Source: Methanobacteriota archaeon (lineage in GTDB: Archaea; Thermoplasmatota; Poseidoniia; Poseidoniales; Thalassarchaeaceae). Taken from it: 64,000 bases of DNA. How positions within the stretch are numbered: position 1 is the stretch's first letter; every line of letters begins with the position of its first letter. The notes under the pieces were generated by a model that had not been told where the DNA came from, ran no database searches, and saw only the letters and a list, made by a program, of their open reading frames with translations. Shown piece by piece: positions 27,601 through 37,442 of the stretch. The stretch is from assembly GCA_016845345.1 (NCBI GenBank), contig JAERSV010000004.1:82814-146813 (forward strand), in the 5' to 3' direction. Both the position numbers and the translations under genes were made by a program.

Positions 27601-30306
27601 ATGAGGGGACGTGATTCTGCTAGTAGATTGCTCATTGTTGGGCTGGCGTTTATCCTACTTGCTCCACTTGCGATGAGTTCTGCAAGTGCAGATTCTGATG
27701 ACATTGAATTAGTGATTTCTATTTCCGAACCAACTACCGGTGCAGATTGGTATGATGGGGAAGAATCTCTTTCAATCTCAATTTCTGTGAAGAATTCTGG
27801 TGCCACGACTCAATCGATTGAATACAATCCATCCTGCCCCGTTGAAATTGAAATACTTGACGAAGATGATGAATTTTTCACATCTCTGCGAGAGCACAGA
27901 GTCTGCCTTGAACAACGTCGAGCGATTGACATACCTGCTGGGCAAACAAGAAACCTTGATTCATTTGATTGGCAATGGCAAAATGCATCTGGAGCAGTTA
28001 TCAACAGTGGTGATATCACAATTGATTTCAACTTTGAGTCAGGTTTGGCAACTCATGTACAATCTATACAATTCCAGCGCAGTCCTGTGTTAATTGAAAA
28101 CTTGGTACTGCAAGTTAACACCGCTCCACCTATTTCAGGCGGATTAGATTACTTGTCAGGGGAGAGTGTTTACTCTCATGTTTCACTCAGCAATAGTGGT
28201 AGTAGCCCGGTGACTATTGATGCTGATGAAGGTTGCAAGATTACAATTCAAGTTAACAACATGGCTACATCGAATCCTCCTTCAATGACTGACTTAGAAT
28301 GTGGCTCAGGGACAACTCTTGGAATTGGTGAATCTGTTCCTTTGGGTTGGCTAATCTGGGACTTTACCTCTGGAGGTGAACAACTTGAATCAGGGCTGTG
28401 GTCCGTTGAAATTGCAACTACTGGTTTGAGTGGTTTGACAAGTACCTTTGAGGCAACACTAGCAATAGGTGAGCCTCGCCCTGAGGCTTTAGTTGAGGTT
28501 GCTATTACTTTACTTGGTGATGATGATTTTGACGGAGTAGTAACTGAAACAGATAATATTCAAATTAAAACTGAGTTAGTAAATTCAGCCGAAGTTCCTG
28601 CTGAGTTGCAATTCAACAGTAGTTGTCTCATTTCGATTCAATTAATATCTGAACAAGGAATGATAACCAAGGATTCAAGATTGAATGATATCTGTGAAAC
28701 GGAATTTTCCGAATTGAAGGTTGACCCCACTAGCCAATACACAATTGACCAGCGAATGTGGTCAATGAATGCAGATAGTACTTGTGAACTCGATGATGGT
28801 TCTTACTTAATGTTGGTAACAATCCCTGAATATGGGATTACCACTGAATATCTAATCAATTACGATGGAAGCGACAGTGGACCCGCCTGTTTAGCATCAA
28901 TGCAGGACACTAGCCTAGCCCAATTTAGAGTGATTGATCTACTTACCAACAATCCAGGAACCGAAGAAGAATCGATTACTTTCCAAATTCACCTAGAAAA
29001 CCAAGTTGACTTAGATATCCACTGGCCTCAAGAATGTCGATTGACATTCACCCTACAACGCATTGGTGATTCACAGCCTCATCAGATATGGAACGAACAG
29101 TGTGTGGGAACAGGTGGAGTCATGGAGACAATTACTGCAGGTAATGGTATACCATTTGATCCATTTACAATCGAGTTTGGTGAACTCAACCAAGGGACTT
29201 GGTCTATCTTCATAGAAACCACTGGCACACCTACATTCACAACCCAGTTAGCTCATACTTGGAATCCACCCATGATTGATGAGGAAGAGAATTTAGAAGA
29301 TGAATCCGAGAGTGAGGTTGTTGATGAAACAATAGAGCAAGAAGATGCAATTCTATTGAGTTGGATGGCCGAAGGTAGTTGGCAATATGTCACTACTGAT
29401 TCTGATGGGTGTTGGATTCTAATTGATGTTGATGGTAATGAACACGCATACTCATCTACCTTAGTGAACAACTGGAAACCACTGCCTAATCACCGAGGCG
29501 CATATTGGGTTGAGGAAACTGTTGACACCTCGACTGCATGTTCTGGCTGGTCATCTCACATTGTTGTAGTTGAAGTGTTAGGTGAGGCGCAAATAGCCTC
29601 AACAGAGACTAACATTGACAATGAAGTAGCATCTGAAGCACCTGTAATTTCTATTCCTGCCGCGGCCCCAACAATTGTTGCCTTGGTTGCATCAACTAGT
29701 TTACTCGCTTTAATCGCTGGTGCTTTTACTCAAGTTGAATGGATACGACTACCCGCAACAAAATATGGTCTTGCTCTCCTTGGCTTGGTTCGTAAGAAAA
29801 AGGAGTCTGGTGGAGAGTATCAACGTGGTCGGATTGTTGCTTACATTGAGTTACATCGAGGAATTCATTTCAGAGCCTTGCTCGGGGCTTTAGAAATGTC
29901 AAATGGACAGTTAACCCACCACCTATCCGTATTGGAATCTGATGAAAGAATATGGAGACGGAAGGATGGTCGTAAAGTTAGATATTATCCTGCTTCCATT
30001 GACTCAAGAACTGAGGATGAAGATTTACCTGTACCAGTTCTTACTCCTGACCCAAATAGTCTACAGGGCAAGATTCTACAAATCCTTGACATCCACGAAA
30101 ATGAAATTCTAAACCTATCACAGAAAGAATTGTCTGACAAATTGGAAACTAGTCAACAATTGGTATCATACCACCTCAAATCACTAGTGGATTGGGGGTT
30201 AGTTGAGAAAGAAAGAGTCGCTATGCGTTACCGCTACAGGTTGACTGACCGTGCACTGATTCTGCTTAACTCCAGCGACTTCCCATCTTTACTTGATGAG
30301 GCATGA
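27601..30306 (+). CDS. Transmembrane one-component regulator: signal peptide, extracellular repeats (BsuPI-like), one TM, cytosolic tandem winged-helix domains
   Basis: Signal MRGRDSASRLLIVGLAFILLAPLAMSSASA; TM APTIVALVASTSLLALIAGAF; wHTH1 RIVAYIELHRGIHFRALLGALEMSNGQLTHHLSVLESDERIWRRKDGRKVRYYP; wHTH2 LQGKILQILDIHENEILNLSQKELSDKLETSQQLVSYHLKSLVDWGLVEKERVAMRYRYRLT. Confidence 0.82.
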   Translation: MRGRDSASRLLIVGLAFILLAPLAMSSASADSDDIELVISISEPTTGADWYDGEESLSISISVKNSGATTQSIEYNPSCPVEIEILDEDDEFFTSLREHRVCLEQRRAIDIPAGQTRNLDSFDWQWQNASGAVINSGDITIDFNFESGLATHVQSIQFQRSPVLIENLVLQVNTAPPISGGLDYLSGESVYSHVSLSNSGSSPVTIDADEGCKITIQVNNMATSNPPSMTDLECGSGTTLGIGESVPLGWLIWDFTSGGEQLESGLWSVEIATTGLSGLTSTFEATLAIGEPRPEALVEVAITLLGDDDFDGVVTETDNIQIKTELVNSAEVPAELQFNSSCLISIQLISEQGMITKDSRLNDICETEFSELKVDPTSQYTIDQRMWSMNADSTCELDDGSYLMLVTIPEYGITTEYLINYDGSDSGPACLASMQDTSLAQFRVIDLLTNNPGTEEESITFQIHLENQVDLDIHWPQECRLTFTLQRIGDSQPHQIWNEQCVGTGGVMETITAGNGIPFDPFTIEFGELNQGTWSIFIETTGTPTFTTQLAHTWNPPMIDEEENLEDESESEVVDETIEQEDAILLSWMAEGSWQYVTTDSDGCWILIDVDGNEHAYSSTLVNNWKPLPNHRGAYWVEETVDTSTACSGWSSHIVVVEVLGEAQIASTETNIDNEVASEAPVISIPAAAPTIVALVASTSLLALIAGAFTQVEWIRLPATKYGLALLGLVRKKKESGGEYQRGRIVAYIELHRGIHFRALLGALEMSNGQLTHHLSVLESDERIWRRKDGRKVRYYPASIDSRTEDEDLPVPVLTPDPNSLQGKILQILDIHENEILNLSQKELSDKLETSQQLVSYHLKSLVDWGLVEKERVAMRYRYRLTDRALILLNSSDFPSLLDEA

Positions 30307-30384
30307 TAATTCCGTTCCTTTGATAGCGGACGGGTGATTCGGCCATTCAGTAACGAATGTCCATGTCGTTGAAGGGTTGATTGT

Positions 30385-33219
30385 ATGGAGGGGGAATTCT
30401 CACCTGCAAACATTGAACATAAATGGCAAAAGAGATGGCTTGATGAAGATGCTTTCATCGCTCAATTAGACACCGATAAACCGAAATTCTACTGCTTAGA
30501 AATGTACCCTTATCCTTCGGGAAAAATGCATATTGGTCATGTTAGAAACTATTCAATTGGGGATGCTGTTGCTCGTTATCGAAGAGCAAAGGGATTCAAT
30601 GTCATCTACCCAATGGGCTTCGACTCTTTTGGAATGCCTGCAGAAAATGCAGCAATAAAAGAAGGAGGACACCCTCGAGATATCACAGATCGTAATATCG
30701 CTAGCATCAAGTCAGACTTCAAGCAAATGGGATTTTCTCACGATTGGAATCGGCAATTAATGAGTCATGACCCAAATTATTACCGATGGAATCAGTGGTT
30801 TTTCCTAAAATTCTACCAAAGTGGATTAGCCTACAGAACATTTGCTAATGTCAACTGGTGTGAGCAGTGTAACACGGTTTTAGCGAACGAACAAGTCCAC
30901 AATGGAAGGTGCTGGAGATGTTCAAGCGAAGTTGCACAAAGAGACATGGACCAATGGTTTTTGAAAATTACAGAATACGTACAAGAACTGCTTGACTCAC
31001 TCGAGGACATACAATTCCCTAACCACGTGAAAGCATTGCAAAAGGATTGGATGGGGCGCTCAGAAGGTGCACAGATTAAGTTTCAAGTAGATGGTGATGA
31101 TAATCTTGAAATTGAAGCTTTTACCACTCGGCCTGATACTATTTTTGGTGTCACATTTGTAACTCTGGCTCCGGAAAACCCTCTATGTGAGGTTTTGGTT
31201 AAGGGCCATGAAAATGAACAAACATGGCGAGAGATGGAGAAAGAAGCAAAGCAACTTTCTGACATGGATAGAGGTATGTTGAAAGAGAAAAATGGTGTCT
31301 TCTTAGGCCGCCATGCGATTAATCCACTGAGTGGTGAGAAAATACCAATCTATGCTGGGAATTTCGTTATCGCATCTTATGGTACTGGGTCAGTAATGGC
31401 AGTACCCGGGCATGACCAACGTGACTTTGAGTTCGCAACTGAACATGACTTACCAATAATACGTGTTTTACTTGAAGATGGTACTCATGATGATTCTCCA
31501 CAAACTTGTGCCTTCGAAGGTTACGGCAAAATGACAAACTCTGTGCGAGACGGTTTTGATGGCTTGAGTGGAGATGAGGCGAAGCGGGCTGTCATCGAAG
31601 CGCTCGAAAGTGAAGGTTCAGGAAGCGGAATGGTCCAATGGAAAATTCGTGACTGGTTAATTTCGCGCCAAAGGTATTGGGGAACTCCAATTCCTATTAT
31701 CCACTGTGATGAGTGTGGTGCGGTTCCAGTTCCTGAGGATGAATTACCTGTGATGCTACCTGATGATGTAGTCTTTAGTGGGGCGGGAAATCCAATGGAG
31801 ACCTCGCCAACTTTCCTCAATGTTGATTGCCCAACTTGTGGAAATCCTGCAAGGCGAGAAACCGACACAATGGATACTTTTGTTGATTCATCTTGGTATT
31901 TCATGCGCTACACTGATGCAAAAAATTCTGATTTATGTTTCAGCAATCAAGCAGTAGATTATTGGATGAATGTTGACTTTTATTGTGGCGGAATTGAGCA
32001 TGCGCAAATGCATTTAATCTACGCCCGGTTTTGGACTAAAGCATTGAGAGATATTGGGTTGCATCGCTTTAATGAGCCGTTTGAAGAACTTTTATGCCAG
32101 GGTATGGTCAATGCCCAAGCACCGTTTTGTGCTCCTTGTAATATCACCCATCCTGTAAGTGAAAGGGGTAATTCTTGCCCATATTGCGCTGGAGAATTGA
32201 CAGAGCGTAGTGCGAAAATGAGCAAATCTCTTGGCAATACTGTAGGACCTGTTTCAATGATTGAACAATATGGTGCAGACACAGTGAGATTATTCATTTT
32301 GTTTGCAGCCCAACCGACTGCAGGGATGGATTGGTCTGATAGTGGTGTTGAATCTTGCTACAGACAAATGAAATCTGTTTGGAATTTAAGCCGCGAAATG
32401 TTGTCATGGGAGAATAATGATTCTGCAATTGATGAATGGCTGAATACCCAATTTGAATTGCGCAAAACTGAATGGGTTTCAGCAATGGAATCTGTTGATT
32501 TGAGAGCCGGCGTAATGCTAAGTCATTATGAGGTATACTCTGACCTTATTTGGTACCAACGACGTGGTGGGTGCAATGGTGAGTTAGCTAGAAAACTCCT
32601 ACTTGATTGGGCTAAGATGATGCACCCAGCCACCCCTCACATTGCCGAAGAAATTTGGTCTTCAGCAGGAGGAGAAGGCTTGATTGCAAATCAAACACTT
32701 GGGTTTGATGAAAATGTAAGTGAAGAGACTGAAGGGATAAACCCTGTTTTGGCTCGTGAAATTTTCTTGCAATCTGTTCTTGACCAGGCTAGGCAGATGA
32801 AAGGTTTAGCAGAGCGACATCTTGAGAATGATGCCACAACTGTAACCTTCCAAATCGCTGAAGATTGGAAAGGCGAATTAGTACGTACCGGCATTGAATT
32901 ACTGGAGAGTGATTTCCCGATGAAAGGAGCAATGGGTGAAATTATGTCACGCCCATTCGCACAGGCCGGGGAAGTTAGGGGACAAGTCCCTGGAGCTTGG
33001 AAACGAATAATGAAACAATTGTACAAATGGTCGCCAACCGAAAGAAATGTGCTGAAAGTTAATCTTGATGAAGTAACAATTCTCACCGATGCAAAGGATT
33101 TCTTGAGTCAAGAATTAGGTGTTAAGGGAGTGAACATTTACACTGCTGGTGAAGGGGAAGATGTTGGTGGTAAGGCCAAGTTTGCTTACCCATCAGAGCC
33201 AGGTATCGCCTATCTTTGA
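30385..33219 (+). CDS. leuS: Leucyl-tRNA synthetase, bacterial-type architecture
   Basis: MYPYPSGKMHIGHVRNYSIGDAVARY (HIGH), GFDSFGMPAENAAIKEGGHP, editing domain TTRPDTIFGVTF, WKIRDWLISRQRYWGTPIPIIHC, AKMSKSLGNTV (KMSKS). Confidence 0.96.
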   Translation: MEGEFSPANIEHKWQKRWLDEDAFIAQLDTDKPKFYCLEMYPYPSGKMHIGHVRNYSIGDAVARYRRAKGFNVIYPMGFDSFGMPAENAAIKEGGHPRDITDRNIASIKSDFKQMGFSHDWNRQLMSHDPNYYRWNQWFFLKFYQSGLAYRTFANVNWCEQCNTVLANEQVHNGRCWRCSSEVAQRDMDQWFLKITEYVQELLDSLEDIQFPNHVKALQKDWMGRSEGAQIKFQVDGDDNLEIEAFTTRPDTIFGVTFVTLAPENPLCEVLVKGHENEQTWREMEKEAKQLSDMDRGMLKEKNGVFLGRHAINPLSGEKIPIYAGNFVIASYGTGSVMAVPGHDQRDFEFATEHDLPIIRVLLEDGTHDDSPQTCAFEGYGKMTNSVRDGFDGLSGDEAKRAVIEALESEGSGSGMVQWKIRDWLISRQRYWGTPIPIIHCDECGAVPVPEDELPVMLPDDVVFSGAGNPMETSPTFLNVDCPTCGNPARRETDTMDTFVDSSWYFMRYTDAKNSDLCFSNQAVDYWMNVDFYCGGIEHAQMHLIYARFWTKALRDIGLHRFNEPFEELLCQGMVNAQAPFCAPCNITHPVSERGNSCPYCAGELTERSAKMSKSLGNTVGPVSMIEQYGADTVRLFILFAAQPTAGMDWSDSGVESCYRQMKSVWNLSREMLSWENNDSAIDEWLNTQFELRKTEWVSAMESVDLRAGVMLSHYEVYSDLIWYQRRGGCNGELARKLLLDWAKMMHPATPHIAEEIWSSAGGEGLIANQTLGFDENVSEETEGINPVLAREIFLQSVLDQARQMKGLAERHLENDATTVTFQIAEDWKGELVRTGIELLESDFPMKGAMGEIMSRPFAQAGEVRGQVPGAWKRIMKQLYKWSPTERNVLKVNLDEVTILTDAKDFLSQELGVKGVNIYTAGEGEDVGGKAKFAYPSEPGIAYL

Positions 33220-34376
33220 TTCAACAAAATATCAGGCTTGATGAGCCGGAGGTTGAAAAGGGAGGGGCTTCTCGCTCACTACAAGTGAACAGAAACGACA
33301 GAGAAGACAACAACCACCAACCAAGTAAAAAAAACCGCAATAGGAATCAAGGCGGCCGCACCAATAAAGGTAGCAAAAAAGGCCGCTCATCTTCCCAAAA
33401 AAGTGGTCGAACAGGTGGTGGGCAGAATAGCCAATTTGCTGCCCGAATTAAGGAAGCGAAGGAACGGGCTGAGGCTAGGTTCTCCGTCAGTCCGAAACCA
33501 TTGGGTTTTCCGACTGAATTTGAACCTCCAAATGATGTATCTATCAAATGGAAAACGAATCCCATAAAACAGCGTACAGAAAATCAAGCATGTGATTTAG
33601 TAATGATTCCGGGGGAATGGGGATTTCTAGATGATGAGCATGTCGATGGAATCGGCGAGAGATTAGAAAAGCATAACATGAGTGTTGACCAAGGTCTATC
33701 TTTGCGCAAAGCATTGATGCAAGAGAAAGCCGTTTATGGGCATTATAAAATGATGAATAAATCCAACACCTTCCTCAAAAGATATGAAAACGGTGAAAGT
33801 GTTTTACAACTTTCAAGGCGATTTGACTTTCCCCCTGTAGCGATTTTTAGAGCAATTCTTACTGCCCGCGGGTGGTCAAAAGTAAAGATTCGGGACTCCC
33901 TTAGAGCACCTGACAAAAGGTTGACAAAACGTGATGCTGATGAATTTCGTGAGGCCGAAGAAAAAGACCGCGTGACAAATGTTGACCAAGGCGAAACTGC
34001 GGTAAGAGCAGATTTGTTTGAGGTAGTGGTCGGGAACTACTTAGACACCTTAGGCATCAAATACCGTCGCCAAGAAGAATTGCTAAATGAACAACAAAAA
34101 GAGCATGGTAGGCCACTCAATACCCCAGACTTCCTAATAATGGATGATTTGAAGATTAATGGCAAGTCGATTGCTTGGATTGATGCTAAAAATTTCTATG
34201 GGGCTAATGTTTCATTTGCTAAGAAGAAAACTAAGAAACAAATGAATCGCTATATCGATGAGTGGGGAGCAGGTGCAATCGTTTACCGGCATGGATTCTG
34301 TGATGCGATGAGAATTCCCGGAGTCTTAATGTTAGACGAAACACCTCTAGATATCACTATCATGTATGATGAGTGA
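33216..34376 (+). CDS. CDIN1 (C15orf41)/TPD-motif restriction-like nuclease family protein with basic disordered N-terminus
   Basis: RADLFEVVVGNYLDTLGIKYRRQEEL...LNTPDFLIMDDLKINGKSIAWIDAKNFYG...YIDEWGAGAIVYRHGF; N-term rich in N/R/K/S/G. Confidence 0.78.
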   Translation: MIQQNIRLDEPEVEKGGASRSLQVNRNDREDNNHQPSKKNRNRNQGGRTNKGSKKGRSSSQKSGRTGGGQNSQFAARIKEAKERAEARFSVSPKPLGFPTEFEPPNDVSIKWKTNPIKQRTENQACDLVMIPGEWGFLDDEHVDGIGERLEKHNMSVDQGLSLRKALMQEKAVYGHYKMMNKSNTFLKRYENGESVLQLSRRFDFPPVAIFRAILTARGWSKVKIRDSLRAPDKRLTKRDADEFREAEEKDRVTNVDQGETAVRADLFEVVVGNYLDTLGIKYRRQEELLNEQQKEHGRPLNTPDFLIMDDLKINGKSIAWIDAKNFYGANVSFAKKKTKKQMNRYIDEWGAGAIVYRHGFCDAMRIPGVLMLDETPLDITIMYDE

Positions 34377-34382
34377 TTGGAT

Positions 34383-35372
34383 TTATCTGAGAGAGTTTTC
34401 AGATAATGAAACCTCAACTGATTTCAACCCCATCAAATTAAATCGTTCAATCATCCGCAACATCTCATCGTTCTTGAATCCAGATTCAAGTGAGGTTGGT
34501 AAGATAACAATGCTTTCTCCAAGCATGCATAAATGAGGAGATGCTTGCACTTGTGTAAATGAAATTACAGAATCTGCAATTTGTAAAAGTTCAGTTCGGC
34601 CTGCATCAGAAGCCAACTGAGAGTCGCGGGCAAAGGAAGTTGAGGATGCCAATATTTCCCCCCAGCGGCTCTTATTCCAAACACCTTGTTTGAGTTCAGT
34701 GAGTTGTTCTTCTCCCCTAATTCTGATTCGTGTTTTCCACTCTTCATCATCAATATATGCTGAAGTATGTCGGGTAGTTCTATCCCGCCAAGCGACTAAG
34801 AAATTGAGGTTTGAATACCATCCATCTACAACTCCTGAACCCCCCAATTTTGGGCTCACGTTAGGGCACCCGGGCTCTCTTCTAAGATCAACACCACCCA
34901 CCCAGAGTGCGGATATATCACCCAAGCCACCAGAGAGTTTACGCTCTACCAAATGGGCTACATGGAAGGATTGAGGATGGGCTAGTTGTTCTTCTACACC
35001 CAATGCTCTTTGTAAAGCATGGGCAGTGGCTAATGCACCAGCCGCTGAAAGGCCAAACCCTTGTTGTTGAGGTAATCCACAACTTTGTTGGATTTGCCAA
35101 TTATATTCTAAAACTGATGGGACTAACTGAGAAAGTGTGTCAATTACCGTCTGCTGTAAAGTTAAATTTTGATTTTGAGATTTCTCTAGAATTTTTCCTG
35201 AACCAATTTCACCAGTTACAATTATCTGACAAGTTGGCTCAATTGGGTCAATACAGAGGCCGATTCCCCGGCTCCCTTGATTAATTAATTCAGCATCATC
35301 ATCATGGACACTGAAAAGTAGAGTAATGTGACCCGATGAAGCGGCTTGCCCTGAAATCTTGGTCATTGTCAA
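34383..35372 (-). CDS. Archaeal pantoate kinase-like GHMP kinase
   Basis: GHITLLFSV...GSRGIGLCIDP...PQQQGFGLSAAGALATAHALQRALG...GDISALWVGGVDLRREPG. Confidence 0.85.
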   Translation of the reverse strand: MTMTKISGQAASSGHITLLFSVHDDDAELINQGSRGIGLCIDPIEPTCQIIVTGEIGSGKILEKSQNQNLTLQQTVIDTLSQLVPSVLEYNWQIQQSCGLPQQQGFGLSAAGALATAHALQRALGVEEQLAHPQSFHVAHLVERKLSGGLGDISALWVGGVDLRREPGCPNVSPKLGGSGVVDGWYSNLNFLVAWRDRTTRHTSAYIDDEEWKTRIRIRGEEQLTELKQGVWNKSRWGEILASSTSFARDSQLASDAGRTELLQIADSVISFTQVQASPHLCMLGESIVILPTSLESGFKNDEMLRMIERFNLMGLKSVEVSLSENSLR

Positions 35373-35411
35373 ACACCCCGTAAGGGTAATTTGGCTTGGT
35401 CTTACCGACTC

Positions 35412-36305
35412 TCACAGTGCTTCTGCAAAGTCATTGGAAAGTGCTTCAAAGCGTCCTGCTAATTCCTTGCAAGCCTGCTCTAAGCAAGTTCGGGCTGTCA
35501 TTGAACCATCGGTTTCAAATTGGAAAATAAATTCTCCTTCAACATCTTCCAAAGTGATTGCATCATTGAATTGTGCTTCTAAATCAGTTCCACTACCAAC
35601 ATGGTTGAGGTCATTTCGCAGTAAATCTACCTTATCGATATCATTGAGAGTACCATCTTTGTTGAAATCCTTAGCAGTGATATTCAAATTTAGGTCAAAT
35701 AACATCTTTGAGCGGGTTTTTACATTGATTTTACCGTTCTGACGCGCATAGAATGTCACCCCAGAGACTGGTGAATACTTTGCATGGTCTCTACCTCTAC
35801 CCATTATTGCGTAAAAGTACGCATGAAGGACTTGCCCTTCGAATAGTTTTGTTAGTGGGATGGAACCATACGCTTCTGGAATTTCTAATCGGCGGTCTCC
35901 AATTACATTCATCTCAGATGCAACAACACTTCTACCACCTTCTTCACCACTTGATGAAATTGTGTAGATTATTTGACATGATGGGCATCCACGTTGGTCT
36001 ACTACCATATCTTTGCAATCAGGACATTCATCTTGAAAGTAAAAATCATCGTGGAACGTTGGGATTGGAAGCATTGAAAATCTGTGAGCGAGTTGTTCGT
36101 CGCTTAAGGCATAGTTTGACTCGAATAATTCACCTGTCTCTTCATTTTTGAAAACACCGAGTTCAACTCTCATTTGGTCAATCGCGAATTTTGGCACATC
36201 AGAAATCATGGTTCTGCGTAGGGAATTTACGAATGCTCGGTTAACTCCTGAAAAGAGTATACGTAGTGAAGTATCGGTTTCTGAAAGAATTTTTAATTTT
36301 GTCAT
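35412..36305 (-). CDS. rpo3: DNA-directed RNA polymerase subunit D (Rpo3)
   Basis: FVNSLRRTMISDVPKFAIDQMRVE; ALSDEQLAHRFSMLPI; CPDCKDMVVDQRGCPSC; HAKYSPVSGVTFY. Located in the S13-S4-S11-Rpo3 block. Confidence 0.94.
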   Translation of the reverse strand: MTKLKILSETDTSLRILFSGVNRAFVNSLRRTMISDVPKFAIDQMRVELGVFKNEETGELFESNYALSDEQLAHRFSMLPIPTFHDDFYFQDECPDCKDMVVDQRGCPSCQIIYTISSSGEEGGRSVVASEMNVIGDRRLEIPEAYGSIPLTKLFEGQVLHAYFYAIMGRGRDHAKYSPVSGVTFYARQNGKINVKTRSKMLFDLNLNITAKDFNKDGTLNDIDKVDLLRNDLNHVGSGTDLEAQFNDAITLEDVEGEFIFQFETDGSMTARTCLEQACKELAGRFEALSNDFAEAL

Positions 36306-36323
36306 TTTTAATACACCTCTGAA

Positions 36324-36707
36324 TCAAACTCTTCGGCCTCGGCGGCCGCCCTTTCGCTTAGTACCATCATGTGGTCGTGGAGTACAATCCTCAATCCTAG
36401 CTACTTGAATCCCTGCACGAGTCAGGCTTCTGACTGCCTGTTGTGCTCCTGGTCCAGTATTTGGGCTCTTGTTACCACCTTGACCTCGGTATCGAACAAT
36501 TGCTTGTGAGAAACCCTTGTCTTGGATGGCTTCAGCAATTCGCTCTGCTGCTCTAATTGCTGCGAATTGGCTGCCTTTATCGCTACCTTTCTTGGTTACT
36601 TGACCACCACTGCACTTGGCGATTGTTTCAGCACCGGTTTGGTCGGTAGCGGTCATGAGAATGTTGTTGTAGGAACTGTAAATATTAATGATACACTTTC
36701 GAGACAT
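36324..36707 (-). CDS. rps11: Ribosomal protein S11 (uS11)
   Basis: NIYSSYNNILMTATDQTGAETIAKCSGGQVTKKGSDKGSQFAAIRAAE; GPGAQQAVRSLTRAGIQVARIEDCTPRPHDGTKRKGGRRGRRV. Confidence 0.97.
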   Translation of the reverse strand: MSRKCIINIYSSYNNILMTATDQTGAETIAKCSGGQVTKKGSDKGSQFAAIRAAERIAEAIQDKGFSQAIVRYRGQGGNKSPNTGPGAQQAVRSLTRAGIQVARIEDCTPRPHDGTKRKGGRRGRRV

Positions 36708-37432
36708 CAGGATTCACCCCCGCTAACATCATCTGCACTTGGAGCAGCCTCAGCCGCTTCAGCAATCTGTTGGACTTCTTCAGCAGTTGGAACCCCATCT
36801 GCAAGTTCCAAACTACTTTCCCCATCCTCACTTTCATATGTGGCTTGTGAACGGATTTCAGTAATACCTACACGGATTGGGTGGTTTTCGCCCGTTGCGA
36901 TGCCGCTCTTTTTGCTGTCACCGGCTCTCTTGGCGGAATCATGAAGAGATGATTGAATACTGTATTGAAGTGTATCTTCCTCCTCTCTTGTAATTGTATA
37001 TCCAGGAACTGTCATTACTTGGTCGCCAACTGAAATATGTCCATGAATAAGCAGTTGCCTTGCTTGCTTCATACTTGATGCGAACCCTTTGTAATACACT
37101 TGTGACTGTAGACGACGAGCCAAAACGTGCTCTACATTAAGACGAAGAATATCATCAAGAGTTGCGCCTTCGGGAAGCATCCCTCGGCGGTGCAGTGAAG
37201 TTATCAGGTCAGCCTTCTCTCGGGAAATGTGGTCATCTCCTGAATCGGTTGTTGCAATCAATTTCATTGCGTTAGAGCGCCAGCGACGTAGCTTACTACG
37301 AGCCTTCCAGATTTCTCTGTGGTTACGTAAACCATAGTTGAAAATGAGGGTGCGCTCCTCATCAATCCTTTCGGACTGCCATGGGTGTTTGGGGCCTTGC
37401 CATACTCTTCGACTAAACTTAGGATGTCCCAT
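36707..37432 (-). CDS. rps4: Ribosomal protein S4 (uS4) with acidic C-terminal extension
   Basis: MGHPKFSRRVWQGPKHPWQSERIDEERTLIFNYGLRNHREIWKARSKLRRWR; VYYKGFASSMKQARQLLIHGHISVGDQ; tail TAEEVQQIAEAAEAAPSADD. Confidence 0.95.
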   Translation of the reverse strand: MGHPKFSRRVWQGPKHPWQSERIDEERTLIFNYGLRNHREIWKARSKLRRWRSNAMKLIATTDSGDDHISREKADLITSLHRRGMLPEGATLDDILRLNVEHVLARRLQSQVYYKGFASSMKQARQLLIHGHISVGDQVMTVPGYTITREEEDTLQYSIQSSLHDSAKRAGDSKKSGIATGENHPIRVGITEIRSQATYESEDGESSLELADGVPTAEEVQQIAEAAEAAPSADDVSGGES

Positions 37433-37442
37433 TCTTCACACC

